Shown here: positions 1 to 5,901 of the stretch, piece after piece
Layout: each line of letters opens with the position of its first letter
How positions within the stretch are numbered: position 1 is the stretch's first letter
Origin: Fidelibacterota bacterium
GTDB taxonomy: Bacteria; Fidelibacterota; Fidelibacteria; Fidelibacterales; Fidelibacteraceae
Direction of reading: 5' to 3'
Assembly (NCBI GenBank): GCA_023134755.1
Contig: JAGLUM010000431.1
Location: forward strand, 1 to 10,913
DNA length: 10,913 bases
Position numbers and translations under genes: made by a program
Notes under the pieces: model-generated
The model's database searches: none
Seen by the model: the letters and a program-made list of their open reading frames with translations, nothing else
Told to the model about the DNA's origin: nothing

Positions 1-141
1 AGTGAAATATTTTCCGGTTACCTTGAAGCAGGTACCCATAATATTGTTTTTGATGCTTCAGGACTGTCCTCCGGAATTTATTTATACCGCCTTCGGACGA
101 GATCATTATCCGTAACACGAAAAATGATATTCCTTAAATAA
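1..141 (+). CDS. C-terminal fragment of a T9SS-exported protein (type A sorting domain)
   Basis: The reading frame is open from the first base to a TAA stop and gives the last 46 residues of a protein that starts outside the window. The end, with LEAGTHNIVFDASGLSSGIY, then YRL, a basic stretch and a final KMIFLK, matches the consensus of the type A C-terminal sorting domain used by the type IX (Por) secretion system: a beta-rich segment, an L-x-SG-[IV]-Y core, then a hydrophobic tail after basic residues. Such domains direct proteins across the outer membrane and are usually cleaved off. The function of the exported protein cannot be told from this tail. A related FlgD-like Ig fold is the main alternative reading. 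The gene is separated from lpdA by 73 bp and is probably a different transcription unit. Confidence 0.8.
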   Translation, partial: SEIFSGYLEAGTHNIVFDASGLSSGIYLYRLRTRSLSVTRKMIFLK

Positions 142-214
142 AGATGAATAATATAACTATTATCTGTTTTACATGGATAATAGAACGTATAAAAAACATA
201 GAGAAGGATTTCTT

Positions 215-1609
215 ATGACCACATATAATGTAGCAATTATTGGCTCCGGACCGGGCGGTTATGTTGCTGCCATCCGGGCAGCGCAACGCGGTATGAAAAC
301 GGTTATAATTGAAAAAGAACATATAGGGGGAGTCTGCTTAAACTGGGGATGTATTCCCACGAAAGTAATTATTCACAGTGTGAATACACTGCGTGAAATC
401 CGTAAAGCTTCAGATTTAGGAATTAATGTGGAGGGGATCAATTTTGATATGTCCCGGATCATAGCCCGTTCCCGCAATGTTTCCGAACGTCTTAGCAACG
501 GAGTGACGTATCTCCTAAAAAAACATAATATTACAGTAATTAATGGATATGCAAAACTAAACTCAAAAAATGAGATACAGGTTGAAAACAAAGAAAAAGA
601 ACATATCCAAACCATAAAAGCAAAGAACATTATTATTGCAACCGGTTCGCAACCCAAGATACTGCCACATCTTCCCATTGACGGGAAAGATGTTATCAGT
701 AGTCGCCACGCGCTGGAACGGGAAACGCTGCCGCTGTCCATGGCAATAATCGGTGCCGGGGCGATTGGAGTTGAATTTGCGTATATATACAAACACTTGG
801 GAGTAGAGATAACCATTATTGAGGCGCTGGATGTGTTGCTTCCCGTTGAAGATGCCGAAATATCCAGGGAACTTCTGAAACAGTTTAAAAAACAAAAAAT
901 TCGCTGTATGCTGCAGAGTAAAGTACAAAAAATATCAAAAAATGATAAAAGCATAGAATTAACAATAGAGGACCCGAAAGGAAGTTCGACCTTGAATGTG
1001 GAAACCGTGTTATCTGCTATTGGTGTTTCACCCAATACTGCCGATATCGGGCTCGATACAGTAGGCATAAAGCAGGAAAAAGGTTTTATTATAGTGGATA
1101 AATATCAACAGACCAATATAGCGGGGATCTATGCTATAGGCGATGTAACCGGAATACCCATGCTGGCACACAAAGCCAGCAAGGAAGCCTTGATCTCCAT
1201 TGATCATATTCAGGGTAAAACACCCAAGCCATTAAATAAAATGTTCATTCCCGGATGTACCTATTGTGAACCGCAGATCGCATCGATTGGCTTACGTGAA
1301 AAAGATGTGGTCGAAAAAAATATTGAATATAAAGTATCAAAGGTCTATTACCGGGCAATTGGAAAAGCCCAAGCTGTAAATCATATCGACGGATTTTTAA
1401 AATGTATTATAGATAAAAAAACACGAAAAATAATTGGAGCACACTGTATTGGTGCAGAAGCCACGGAATTGATTGCTGAGCTGACAGTTGCTATAACACA
1501 AGGATTGCAAATTGATGCTCTTGCGGAAACTATTCACGCGCATCCCACACTCAGTGAACTGATCCTGGAAACAGCAGAAAATGCCCTTGGAGAAGCAATC
1601 CATGTCTGA
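215..1609 (+). CDS. lpdA: Dihydrolipoyl dehydrogenase (E3 component)
   Basis: This 464-residue FAD enzyme reoxidises dihydrolipoamide on E2 or GcvH-type lipoyl domains, passing electrons to NAD+. It serves pyruvate, 2-oxoglutarate or branched-chain dehydrogenase complexes, or glycine cleavage. An N-terminal FAD Rossmann motif GSGPGG lies at residues 10-15. The redox disulfide is Cys41/Cys46 in GGVCLNWGCIPTK. ATGSQP is at 142-147 and the NAD-binding GAGAIG at 180-185. The second FAD contact is YAIGDVTG, and the C-terminal dimer domain carries the catalytic His443/Glu448 pair (HAHPTLSE). Length is normal for the family. I chose the ATG at 215 because GAGAAGGA lies just upstream and the protein then begins directly at the FAD strand; the in-frame ATG at 173 adds 14 residues with no family match. 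No E1/E2 or gcv genes are adjacent, so the partner complex is unknown. The 3' end overlaps the next gene by 8 nt. Confidence 0.96.
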   Translation: MTTYNVAIIGSGPGGYVAAIRAAQRGMKTVIIEKEHIGGVCLNWGCIPTKVIIHSVNTLREIRKASDLGINVEGINFDMSRIIARSRNVSERLSNGVTYLLKKHNITVINGYAKLNSKNEIQVENKEKEHIQTIKAKNIIIATGSQPKILPHLPIDGKDVISSRHALERETLPLSMAIIGAGAIGVEFAYIYKHLGVEITIIEALDVLLPVEDAEISRELLKQFKKQKIRCMLQSKVQKISKNDKSIELTIEDPKGSSTLNVETVLSAIGVSPNTADIGLDTVGIKQEKGFIIVDKYQQTNIAGIYAIGDVTGIPMLAHKASKEALISIDHIQGKTPKPLNKMFIPGCTYCEPQIASIGLREKDVVEKNIEYKVSKVYYRAIGKAQAVNHIDGFLKCIIDKKTRKIIGAHCIGAEATELIAELTVAITQGLQIDALAETIHAHPTLSELILETAENALGEAIHV

Positions 1610-1925
1610 ATCCCAACTTCTTCTCCTGTGCTTTTATATTCCCAATGATCATCTGGAATCTGTCCTGCAGGCAATTTTTGAGGCCGGTGCGGGAATGTTT
1701 AGACAATATGATCATTGTGCCTGGACCACCCAGGGGCAGGGGCGTTTTCGTCCGCTGGAAAATAGCGATCCTTTTCTGGGAAAACAGGGAGAAGACGCAG
1801 CGGTTAATGAAATAAAAGTCGAATGTATTCTACCTGAGGACAAACAGACAGCTGTTAAAAAAGCCCTTTTGGCTGCACATCCCTATGAAGAACCGTCATA
1901 TCATTTTATCAGGATAATTAGCTGA
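1602..1925 (+). CDS. Stand-alone YqfO/NIF3-insert (PII/CutA-like) domain protein
   Basis: This 107-residue protein matches the PII/CutA-like domain inserted in YqfO-type NIF3 proteins and also found alone. The diagnostic pattern is GAG near residue 30, then Y-D-x-C-A-W, G-x-G-x-F-R-P, a PFLG segment, an acidic stretch before the second strand (EIKVECILP), and a closing AAHPYEEPSYHF. No NIF3 metal-binding halves are present, so this is not a truncated full NIF3 protein but the known short form. The biochemical role of the short form is not established; metal or small-ligand sensing is only an analogy with PII and CutA. The ATG at 1602 follows GGAG at 1589-1592 and overlaps the lpdA stop by 8 nt, pointing to translational coupling. 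An in-frame ATG at 1581 is less likely because it lies deeper in lpdA. The stop codon lies inside an inverted repeat. Confidence 0.85.
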   Translation: MSESQLLLLCFYIPNDHLESVLQAIFEAGAGMFRQYDHCAWTTQGQGRFRPLENSDPFLGKQGEDAAVNEIKVECILPEDKQTAVKKALLAAHPYEEPSYHFIRIIS

Positions 1926-1933
1926 TAAAATGA
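1901..1933. terminator. 12-bp perfect inverted repeat at the end of the lpdA unit (possible weak terminator or operator)
   Basis: TCATTTTATCAG at 1901-1912 is exactly complementary to CTGATAAAATGA at 1922-1933, with a 9-nt loop. The stop codon of the YqfO-like gene (1923-1925) sits in the second arm. The stem is AT-rich with three GC pairs and is not followed by a clean T-run, so it is not a classic intrinsic terminator. It lies just upstream of a possible promoter for parA, so a transcript-end hairpin or a repressor-binding palindrome are both possible. The symmetry is seen directly; the role is inferred. Confidence 0.4.
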
Positions 1934-1941
1934 AATAATAT

Positions 1942-1969
1942 TTGATGATGTAGCAATTTCGTGTATATT
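1942..1969 (+). promoter_or_regulatory. Possible sigma-70-type promoter upstream of parA
   Basis: TTGATG at 1942-1947 and TATATT at 1964-1969 are separated by 16 bp and lie about 25 bp before the parA start codon. They fall in the only non-coding gap (68 bp) between the lpdA pair and the par/V-ATPase genes, which is where a new promoter would be expected. The match is modest in AT-rich DNA. FCB bacteria can use different promoter elements (TTTG and TAnnTTTG), so this is a candidate only. Confidence 0.3.
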
Positions 1970-1993
1970 TAACGATACAAAGAAAATGGTACT

Positions 1994-2758
1994 ATGGGAA
2001 AAATAGTTGTAATAGCAAATCAAAAAGGGGGCGTGGGAAAAACCACCACGGCAATAAATTTAGCGTCATCACTGGCTGTGATGGAAAAACGTATACTTAT
2101 TGTAGATATTGATCCACAGGCTAACGCTTCTTCCGGTCTGGGAGTGGATGTCGCTGCCATTGACACAACCATTTATGATGTTCTTTTAGAAAAAGTCCCC
2201 TATAAAAAAGCTATACAAAAAACCTTTTTAGAATACTTGGATATCCTTCCGGCGAACCAAAATCTGGTGGGTGCCGAGATTGAAATGGTGAATATGATAT
2301 CCCGTGAAACCCGGCTTCGGAAAGTTCTGACACCCGCTAAAAAAGAATATGATTATATTTTTATCGACTGTCCTCCCTCACTAAATCTTTTAACAGTGAA
2401 TAGCTTTACCGCCGGTGATTCGGTTTTAATTCCCATTCAGTGTGAATATTTTGCATTGGAGGGACTAACTCAGCTCTTAAACACGATCCGTTTAATTCAG
2501 AAAAATCTCAATCCTCATCTTGATCTGGAAGGCATTATCCTGACAATGTATGATTCCCGCCTGAATTTAAGCAAGATGGTAGCAGAAGAAGTTCGAAAAT
2601 ATTTTGGTAATAAGGTGTATACAACCATTATATCGCGTAATGTGCGTTTAGGAGAAGCACCTAGCTACGGGCAGCCGATTATTTCCTTTGACATTCATTC
2701 ATCGGGCGCAATGAATTATATGAAACTGGCTGAGGAGTTTATAAATGGCAAAAAATAA
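1994..2758 (+). CDS. parA: ParA/Soj-type chromosome partitioning ATPase
   Basis: This 254-residue protein of the MinD/ParA P-loop family binds ATP, dimerises on DNA and is stimulated by ParB to move the origin region. The deviant Walker A motif KGGVGKTT is at residues 11-18 with the signature Lys11. The A' motif DIDPQ is at 38-42, and the Walker B region FIDCPPS is near 123-129. The QCEYFALEGLTQLL segment and the length are those of short chromosomal Soj proteins; there is no N-terminal helix-turn-helix as in P1/F-type plasmid ParA. The ATG at 1994 begins directly at the first beta strand; its ribosome binding site is weak (GAAAATGG). It is followed by parB with a 14-nt overlap. Chromosomal parAB often lie beside rsmG/mnmG near the origin, but neither gene is seen here, so origin proximity cannot be claimed. 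Confidence 0.95.
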   Translation: MGKIVVIANQKGGVGKTTTAINLASSLAVMEKRILIVDIDPQANASSGLGVDVAAIDTTIYDVLLEKVPYKKAIQKTFLEYLDILPANQNLVGAEIEMVNMISRETRLRKVLTPAKKEYDYIFIDCPPSLNLLTVNSFTAGDSVLIPIQCEYFALEGLTQLLNTIRLIQKNLNPHLDLEGIILTMYDSRLNLSKMVAEEVRKYFGNKVYTTIISRNVRLGEAPSYGQPIISFDIHSSGAMNYMKLAEEFINGKK

Positions 2759-3635
2759 AGCTCTTGGTCGGGGATTAGATATTTTAATTCCCACCTTTAA
2801 TACCGGAGATGGTACACAGCAGGAAATGCCGGTAAAAAATATTGATATTTATTCCATTAAACCCAATCCCTATCAGCCCCGCCGTGAATTTACCCGCGAT
2901 GAAATGCTGGAACTTGCACAATCCATCAAGGAAAAAGGCTTAATTACCCCCATTACTGTCACAGAGATCAACGGGGAATATATATTGATCGCCGGTGAAC
3001 GCCGCCTGCGTGCCTGCAAGCAGCTCAATATGAATACCATTCCTGTGTATTTTCGTGATATTGAGAGCAAAGATGAACTGCTGGAACTGGCATTAATTGA
3101 AAATGTTCAGCGGGAAAATTTAAATCCTATTGAAGAAGCTATGGCCTACCGGGCACTTATTGAACGTTACGGATTGTCTCAGGAAAACATTGCCGAACAC
3201 ATCGGAAAAAAACGCAGTACTATCACCAACAGCTTACGGCTATTGAAGCTTCCGCGGGAAATTCGTGAAAGCCTTATTTCTGCAGAGATCACATCCGGAC
3301 ATGCCCGCGCGATACTCGCAGCTGAAAATCACAACACAATGATAAAAGTTTGGCGGCAAATCATCAAAAAAGGTCTCAGTGTTCGGGAAGCAGAGAAACT
3401 TACACAGAAATCATTAGCGGATACAAAACGATCTGCTACTACTGCCGCAACAGGTGCTGCACCACGCGATCCGGTTATTTTAAAATTGGAAAGCGCCTTT
3501 CAACAGGCCCTGGGGACCAAAGTAAGGATTAAACATCGTCATCCGGGAGGCAACATAGATATAAGCTATTATTCCTCTGAGGATTTAGAACGCATTCTAG
3601 AGATTATTGAAACGGGATCACATGAAATCAAATAA
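2745..3635 (+). CDS. parB: ParB/Spo0J-type centromere-binding protein
   Basis: This 296-residue partner of ParA binds parS, loads as a CTP-dependent clamp and stimulates ParA. The N-terminus has the LGRGLD motif (7-12), the ParA-contacting tail. The ParB/Srx-like CTPase domain follows, with NPYQPRR (41-47), GERRLRA (84-90) and ENVQRENL (119-126). A helix-turn-helix segment at about 144-168 contains IGKKRSTITNSLRLL, followed by SGHARAIL. A low-complexity Ala/Thr linker near 225-240 leads to a C-terminal dimerisation domain ending ISYYSSEDLERILEII. All family blocks are intact. GAGGAG in the end of parA gives a good ribosome binding site for the ATG at 2745. The 3' end overlaps the M23 peptidase gene by 14 nt. 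No convincing parS palindrome was found in the window. Confidence 0.95.
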   Translation: MAKNKALGRGLDILIPTFNTGDGTQQEMPVKNIDIYSIKPNPYQPRREFTRDEMLELAQSIKEKGLITPITVTEINGEYILIAGERRLRACKQLNMNTIPVYFRDIESKDELLELALIENVQRENLNPIEEAMAYRALIERYGLSQENIAEHIGKKRSTITNSLRLLKLPREIRESLISAEITSGHARAILAAENHNTMIKVWRQIIKKGLSVREAEKLTQKSLADTKRSATTAATGAAPRDPVILKLESAFQQALGTKVRIKHRHPGGNIDISYYSSEDLERILEIIETGSHEIK

Positions 3636-4368
3636 AGTATCATTTATTTTTATTTCCCGTAATGAAGGAAAGCAGAAGACGGTAAATATGCATTACCGTT
3701 TTTTTATAATTTTAAAAGCATTTTTTATCATATGCCTGCTTTTGCTTGTAACTTCCTATATTATTCTGGTACCACGCGCAAAAAAATATACGGCATATAA
3801 AGAAAAAATTGAAGAATATCAGGCCCAGGAAACTCAGCTTAAGCAATTACTTCATGATGTAAATGAAATGAGTCAATTTAATACCTATATGCGGGAATTA
3901 ATTGGACTTGATCTCCCCGGAAATCAGAACTACGATGCTTTAATGACAGCTGCTGCCGGCCGAAAAGATGACCTTCATTTATCAACAACGCCCGAGCTTG
4001 CTCCGGTCAGCGGAGTGATAACCAAGAAGTTTATGAGCGGTCCACGTCGACATTATGGTATCGATATTGCAGGTAAAATAGGTGATCCTATTCGTGCAGC
4101 AGCAGCCGGTTTAGTCGTTTTTTCCGGCTGGACTCCGGAGCTGGGAAATATGGTTGTCATTTCACATTCCCATGATTATATTACCGTTTATGGTCATAAT
4201 GACCGCCTGAATGTTCAAGAGCGACAGAGGGTGAAAAAGGGGGATTTAATTGCTTTATTGGGTGACACAGGATATAGTATGGGGCCACACCTCCATTTTG
4301 AAATATGGCACAAAGGACAGGCACTCGACCCACAGAATGTTATCCCTGAATATAAGACAAAAAACTGA
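3622..4368 (+). CDS. Membrane-anchored M23 (LytM) family peptidase
   Basis: This 248-residue protein has a short basic cytoplasmic N-terminus, one hydrophobic segment at about 27-50, a charged helical stretch at about 55-92 that may form a coiled coil, and a C-terminal LytM/M23 domain from about residue 128. The zinc and catalytic motifs are complete: H144-x3-D148 (HYGID), a central histidine (H192 in VYGHND), and H223-L-H225 in GPHLHFEIW. It should therefore be an active zinc endopeptidase cutting peptidoglycan cross-links in the periplasm rather than a degenerate LytM activator. I chose ATG 3622; a TTG start at 3607 would add five residues. M23 peptidases next to bactofilins are a recurring pair in bacterial cell-shape control, for example Helicobacter Csd1 with CcmA. 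The gene is 10 nt upstream of the bactofilin gene. Confidence 0.92.
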   Translation: MKSNKVSFIFISRNEGKQKTVNMHYRFFIILKAFFIICLLLLVTSYIILVPRAKKYTAYKEKIEEYQAQETQLKQLLHDVNEMSQFNTYMRELIGLDLPGNQNYDALMTAAAGRKDDLHLSTTPELAPVSGVITKKFMSGPRRHYGIDIAGKIGDPIRAAAAGLVVFSGWTPELGNMVVISHSHDYITVYGHNDRLNVQERQRVKKGDLIALLGDTGYSMGPHLHFEIWHKGQALDPQNVIPEYKTKN

Positions 4369-4378
4369 GGATAGAACA

Positions 4379-4753
4379 ATGACAATAAAAGAAAGACCTA
4401 CCTACACCATTATCGGTGCAAATACCACAATTGATGGACCGATTCATGTAAACGGTGATATTATTATCGGGGGAACGATAAAGAATAATATCGATGCAAC
4501 AGGTGTTGTTCAAGTTCCCGAAGGCGGCCTTGTAGACGGAAATATAAAGGCAAAGGAAGTGCATTTAAACGGTCAAGTAACCAAAGGGATCTATGCCGAA
4601 GAAAAAATCATTTTGGGTGTAAAATCAGATTTTTCCGGTGAACTGGTTACAAAAATACTCGTAGTCGAAGAAGGTGCAAAAATATCCGGGAAAATGCATG
4701 TTACCCATAAGAAAAATCATAAGGTTATTGAACCAAAACAGGAGTCGGAATGA
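4379..4753 (+). CDS. Bactofilin (DUF583 cytoskeletal protein)
   Basis: This 124-residue protein is a bactofilin, a beta-helical protein that self-assembles into filaments at the membrane and localises wall enzymes. It begins with a short tail (MTIKERPTY) and then a regular series of short strands spaced by Gly turns: TIIGANTTIDGPIHVNGDII, IIGGTIKNN, VVQVPEGGLVDGNIKAK, VHLNGQVTKGIYAE, IILGVKSDFSGEL, and LVVEEGAKISGKM. It closes with a charged tail. This repeating G-x-I/V ladder is the DUF583 signature. GAGGAT just upstream gives a clear ribosome binding site for ATG 4379; the frame stays open back to 4250, but that part overlaps the M23 gene and has no family match. The stop overlaps the atpE start as ATGA, so bactofilin and V-ATPase subunit E are likely translationally coupled. 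Confidence 0.92.
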   Translation: MTIKERPTYTIIGANTTIDGPIHVNGDIIIGGTIKNNIDATGVVQVPEGGLVDGNIKAKEVHLNGQVTKGIYAEEKIILGVKSDFSGELVTKILVVEEGAKISGKMHVTHKKNHKVIEPKQESE

Positions 4754-5340
4754 ATGTTAAACTTGACAGCCTGATTGAAAAAATAAAAGCTGATGGTGTT
4801 GACGCCGCAAAAAAACAGGCAGATGAAATACTCACTGCTGCTAATAAAGAAGCGGATGAGATAATACAAAAGGCCAAAGACAAGACAGACCAATATCAAA
4901 AAAATGCCGAGTCAGAAGCGCAATCCTATCAAAAAAATGCGGAAATAGCTATCGGACAAGCTGCTCGTGATACCGTGTTGGTATTAAAAGAAAAAATTAC
5001 AGTGATGTTTGAACAGGCTCTTATTGCCGATATCGACAAAACCTTGGATAAGGATTTTTTAAAGGACCTGATCGTCCGTTTTGCAACCATATGGGCAAAA
5101 GATGATGATATTCAGGTATTAGTCAATGGTGTGGATGTCAATGCTCTTACAGCACAGATAAAAGCCTCATTAAAGAACAATATAAAAGGAACGGTTGAAA
5201 TTAAGCTTGATAAGAAAATTAGCCACGGTTTCCGGATCAGTAAAAAGGGAGATAATCTTTTTTACGACTTTACTGACGAAAGTGTTCTTGAAGCACTGCA
5301 AGTCTTTCTTAATCCGAAATTAGCTGAGTTATTAAAATAA
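4750..5340 (+). CDS. atpE: V/A-type ATP synthase subunit E (peripheral stalk)
   Basis: This 196-residue protein forms the peripheral stalk linking the A3B3 head to subunit I. Residues 1-80 are a long charged, alanine-rich helix with 11-residue periodicity: ADEI recurs at 24 and 35, and YQKNAE at 49 and 60. A globular C-terminal domain follows, with a family-like HGFRISKKGDNLFYDFTDES segment and a closing LNPKLAELL. Ala/Glu-rich N-terminal helices of this kind are known in vATP-synt_E proteins. GGAG at 4741-4744 precedes the start, which overlaps the bactofilin stop as ATGA. It stands first in the ATPase gene set, as in chlamydial and spirochaetal operons. No gene for the usual coil partner, subunit G/H, is visible. 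Confidence 0.88.
   Translation: MNVKLDSLIEKIKADGVDAAKKQADEILTAANKEADEIIQKAKDKTDQYQKNAESEAQSYQKNAEIAIGQAARDTVLVLKEKITVMFEQALIADIDKTLDKDFLKDLIVRFATIWAKDDDIQVLVNGVDVNALTAQIKASLKNNIKGTVEIKLDKKISHGFRISKKGDNLFYDFTDESVLEALQVFLNPKLAELLK
4894..4940 (+). repeat. 14-nt direct repeat at an 11-codon interval inside atpE
   Basis: TATCAAAAAAATGC occurs at 4894-4907 and again at 4927-4940, exactly 33 nt apart. Each copy encodes YQKNA within the N-terminal helix. The spacing of 11 codons equals the hendecad period of right-handed coiled coils, so it looks like a small in-frame tandem duplication kept within the stalk helix. Each copy contains a run of seven A residues. Confidence 0.7.
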
Positions 5341-5355
5341 ACGAGTAATTATCTG

Positions 5356-5874
5356 ATGGATAAATACATATATTTTGCTGCCGAAATGCCCATGTTAAAG
5401 CTTGATTCTGAGCAATTTTCCTCAACAGAAGACTTTCTTGAAGAAGCCAGAAAATGGATGACACTGGCAGATTACTCCCTATTAACAGATATCGTTCTTG
5501 ATCGCTATGAAGCAAAAAAACCATACGGAATTTATAGTGGTTTTCTTGAATTTGAATATGTTTTGCGTCAGGAATTAAGCAATTACCGGCGGGCGGCAAA
5601 GGAAGGGTATGAATATAAATTTATCCATATTCCTCCTCAGTTGGTGAAAGACGGTACCCCCCTCGATGTTGAAATACAGCTAATGAAATATCGCTGGGAC
5701 TGGTTGGATGATCAGGAATTTGGACATTATTCTGATGTTAATTTTTTCGTCCTGTATTATCTAAAACTGCAGATTCTACATCGTATCACTATTTTTAAAC
5801 AGGAAGCCGGACAGGAAGCATTTCAGGCATTAGTTACACAAAATATAGAAAAGACCGAAGAATTATTATCATAA
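5356..5874 (+). CDS. DUF2764 family protein in the V-ATPase operon (position of subunit C)
   Basis: This 172-residue protein resembles the DUF2764 family, found between subunits E and A in the V-ATPase operons of Bacteroidetes, chlamydiae and spirochaetes. Visible family features are the aromatic N-terminus with a short proline motif (YIYFAAEMPML), a middle block ending in a small-residue and acidic helix (PLDVEIQLMKYRWDWLDD), and a C-terminal helix with YYLKLQILHRITIF followed by EAGQEAFQALV. It has no signal peptide or membrane segment and is predicted cytoplasmic and mostly helical. Its slot matches subunit C of Thermus-type operons, so it may be the adaptor between the central stalk and the proteolipid ring; that is inferred from position only. 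The start ATG 5356 has a weak ribosome binding site (ACGAG), and the gene lies 15 nt after atpE and 27 nt before atpA. Confidence 0.8.
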   Translation: MDKYIYFAAEMPMLKLDSEQFSSTEDFLEEARKWMTLADYSLLTDIVLDRYEAKKPYGIYSGFLEFEYVLRQELSNYRRAAKEGYEYKFIHIPPQLVKDGTPLDVEIQLMKYRWDWLDDQEFGHYSDVNFFVLYYLKLQILHRITIFKQEAGQEAFQALVTQNIEKTEELLS

Positions 5875-5901
5875 TATCTTCTATAGCAAAATGGAGTTCA
5901 A

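Noticed and set aside
148..181. Small AT-only hairpin (148-163) and a GATAAT box (176-181) upstream of lpdA
   Set aside because: A 6-bp all-AT stem is expected by chance here, and no -35-like hexamer lies at the right distance from GATAAT. An lpdA promoter probably lies in this gap but I cannot place it.
173..214. Earlier in-frame ATG for lpdA
   Set aside because: It adds 14 polar residues with no family match, while ATG 215 has a good ribosome binding site and begins at the FAD-binding strand.
373..1068. Long minus-strand open frame (231 codons) opposite lpdA
   Set aside because: It is a shadow of a well-conserved gene; the predicted protein is Ser/Ile/Phe-rich and shows no family features.
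1288..1303. TGGCTTACGTGAAAAA, resembling the parS consensus at about 12 of 16 positions
   Set aside because: The left half does not mirror the right half, it lies inside lpdA coding sequence, and conserved parS positions are broken. I do not call it a centromere site.
3615..3630. GGATCACATGAAATCA region near the end of parB, slightly parS-like
   Set aside because: Only about 10 of 16 consensus positions match, without palindrome symmetry; it contains the M23 start codon.
4250..4378. Upstream extension of the bactofilin frame
   Set aside because: It is the out-of-frame reading of the M23 gene 3' end; the ATG at 4379 has a clear ribosome binding site and begins the bactofilin match.
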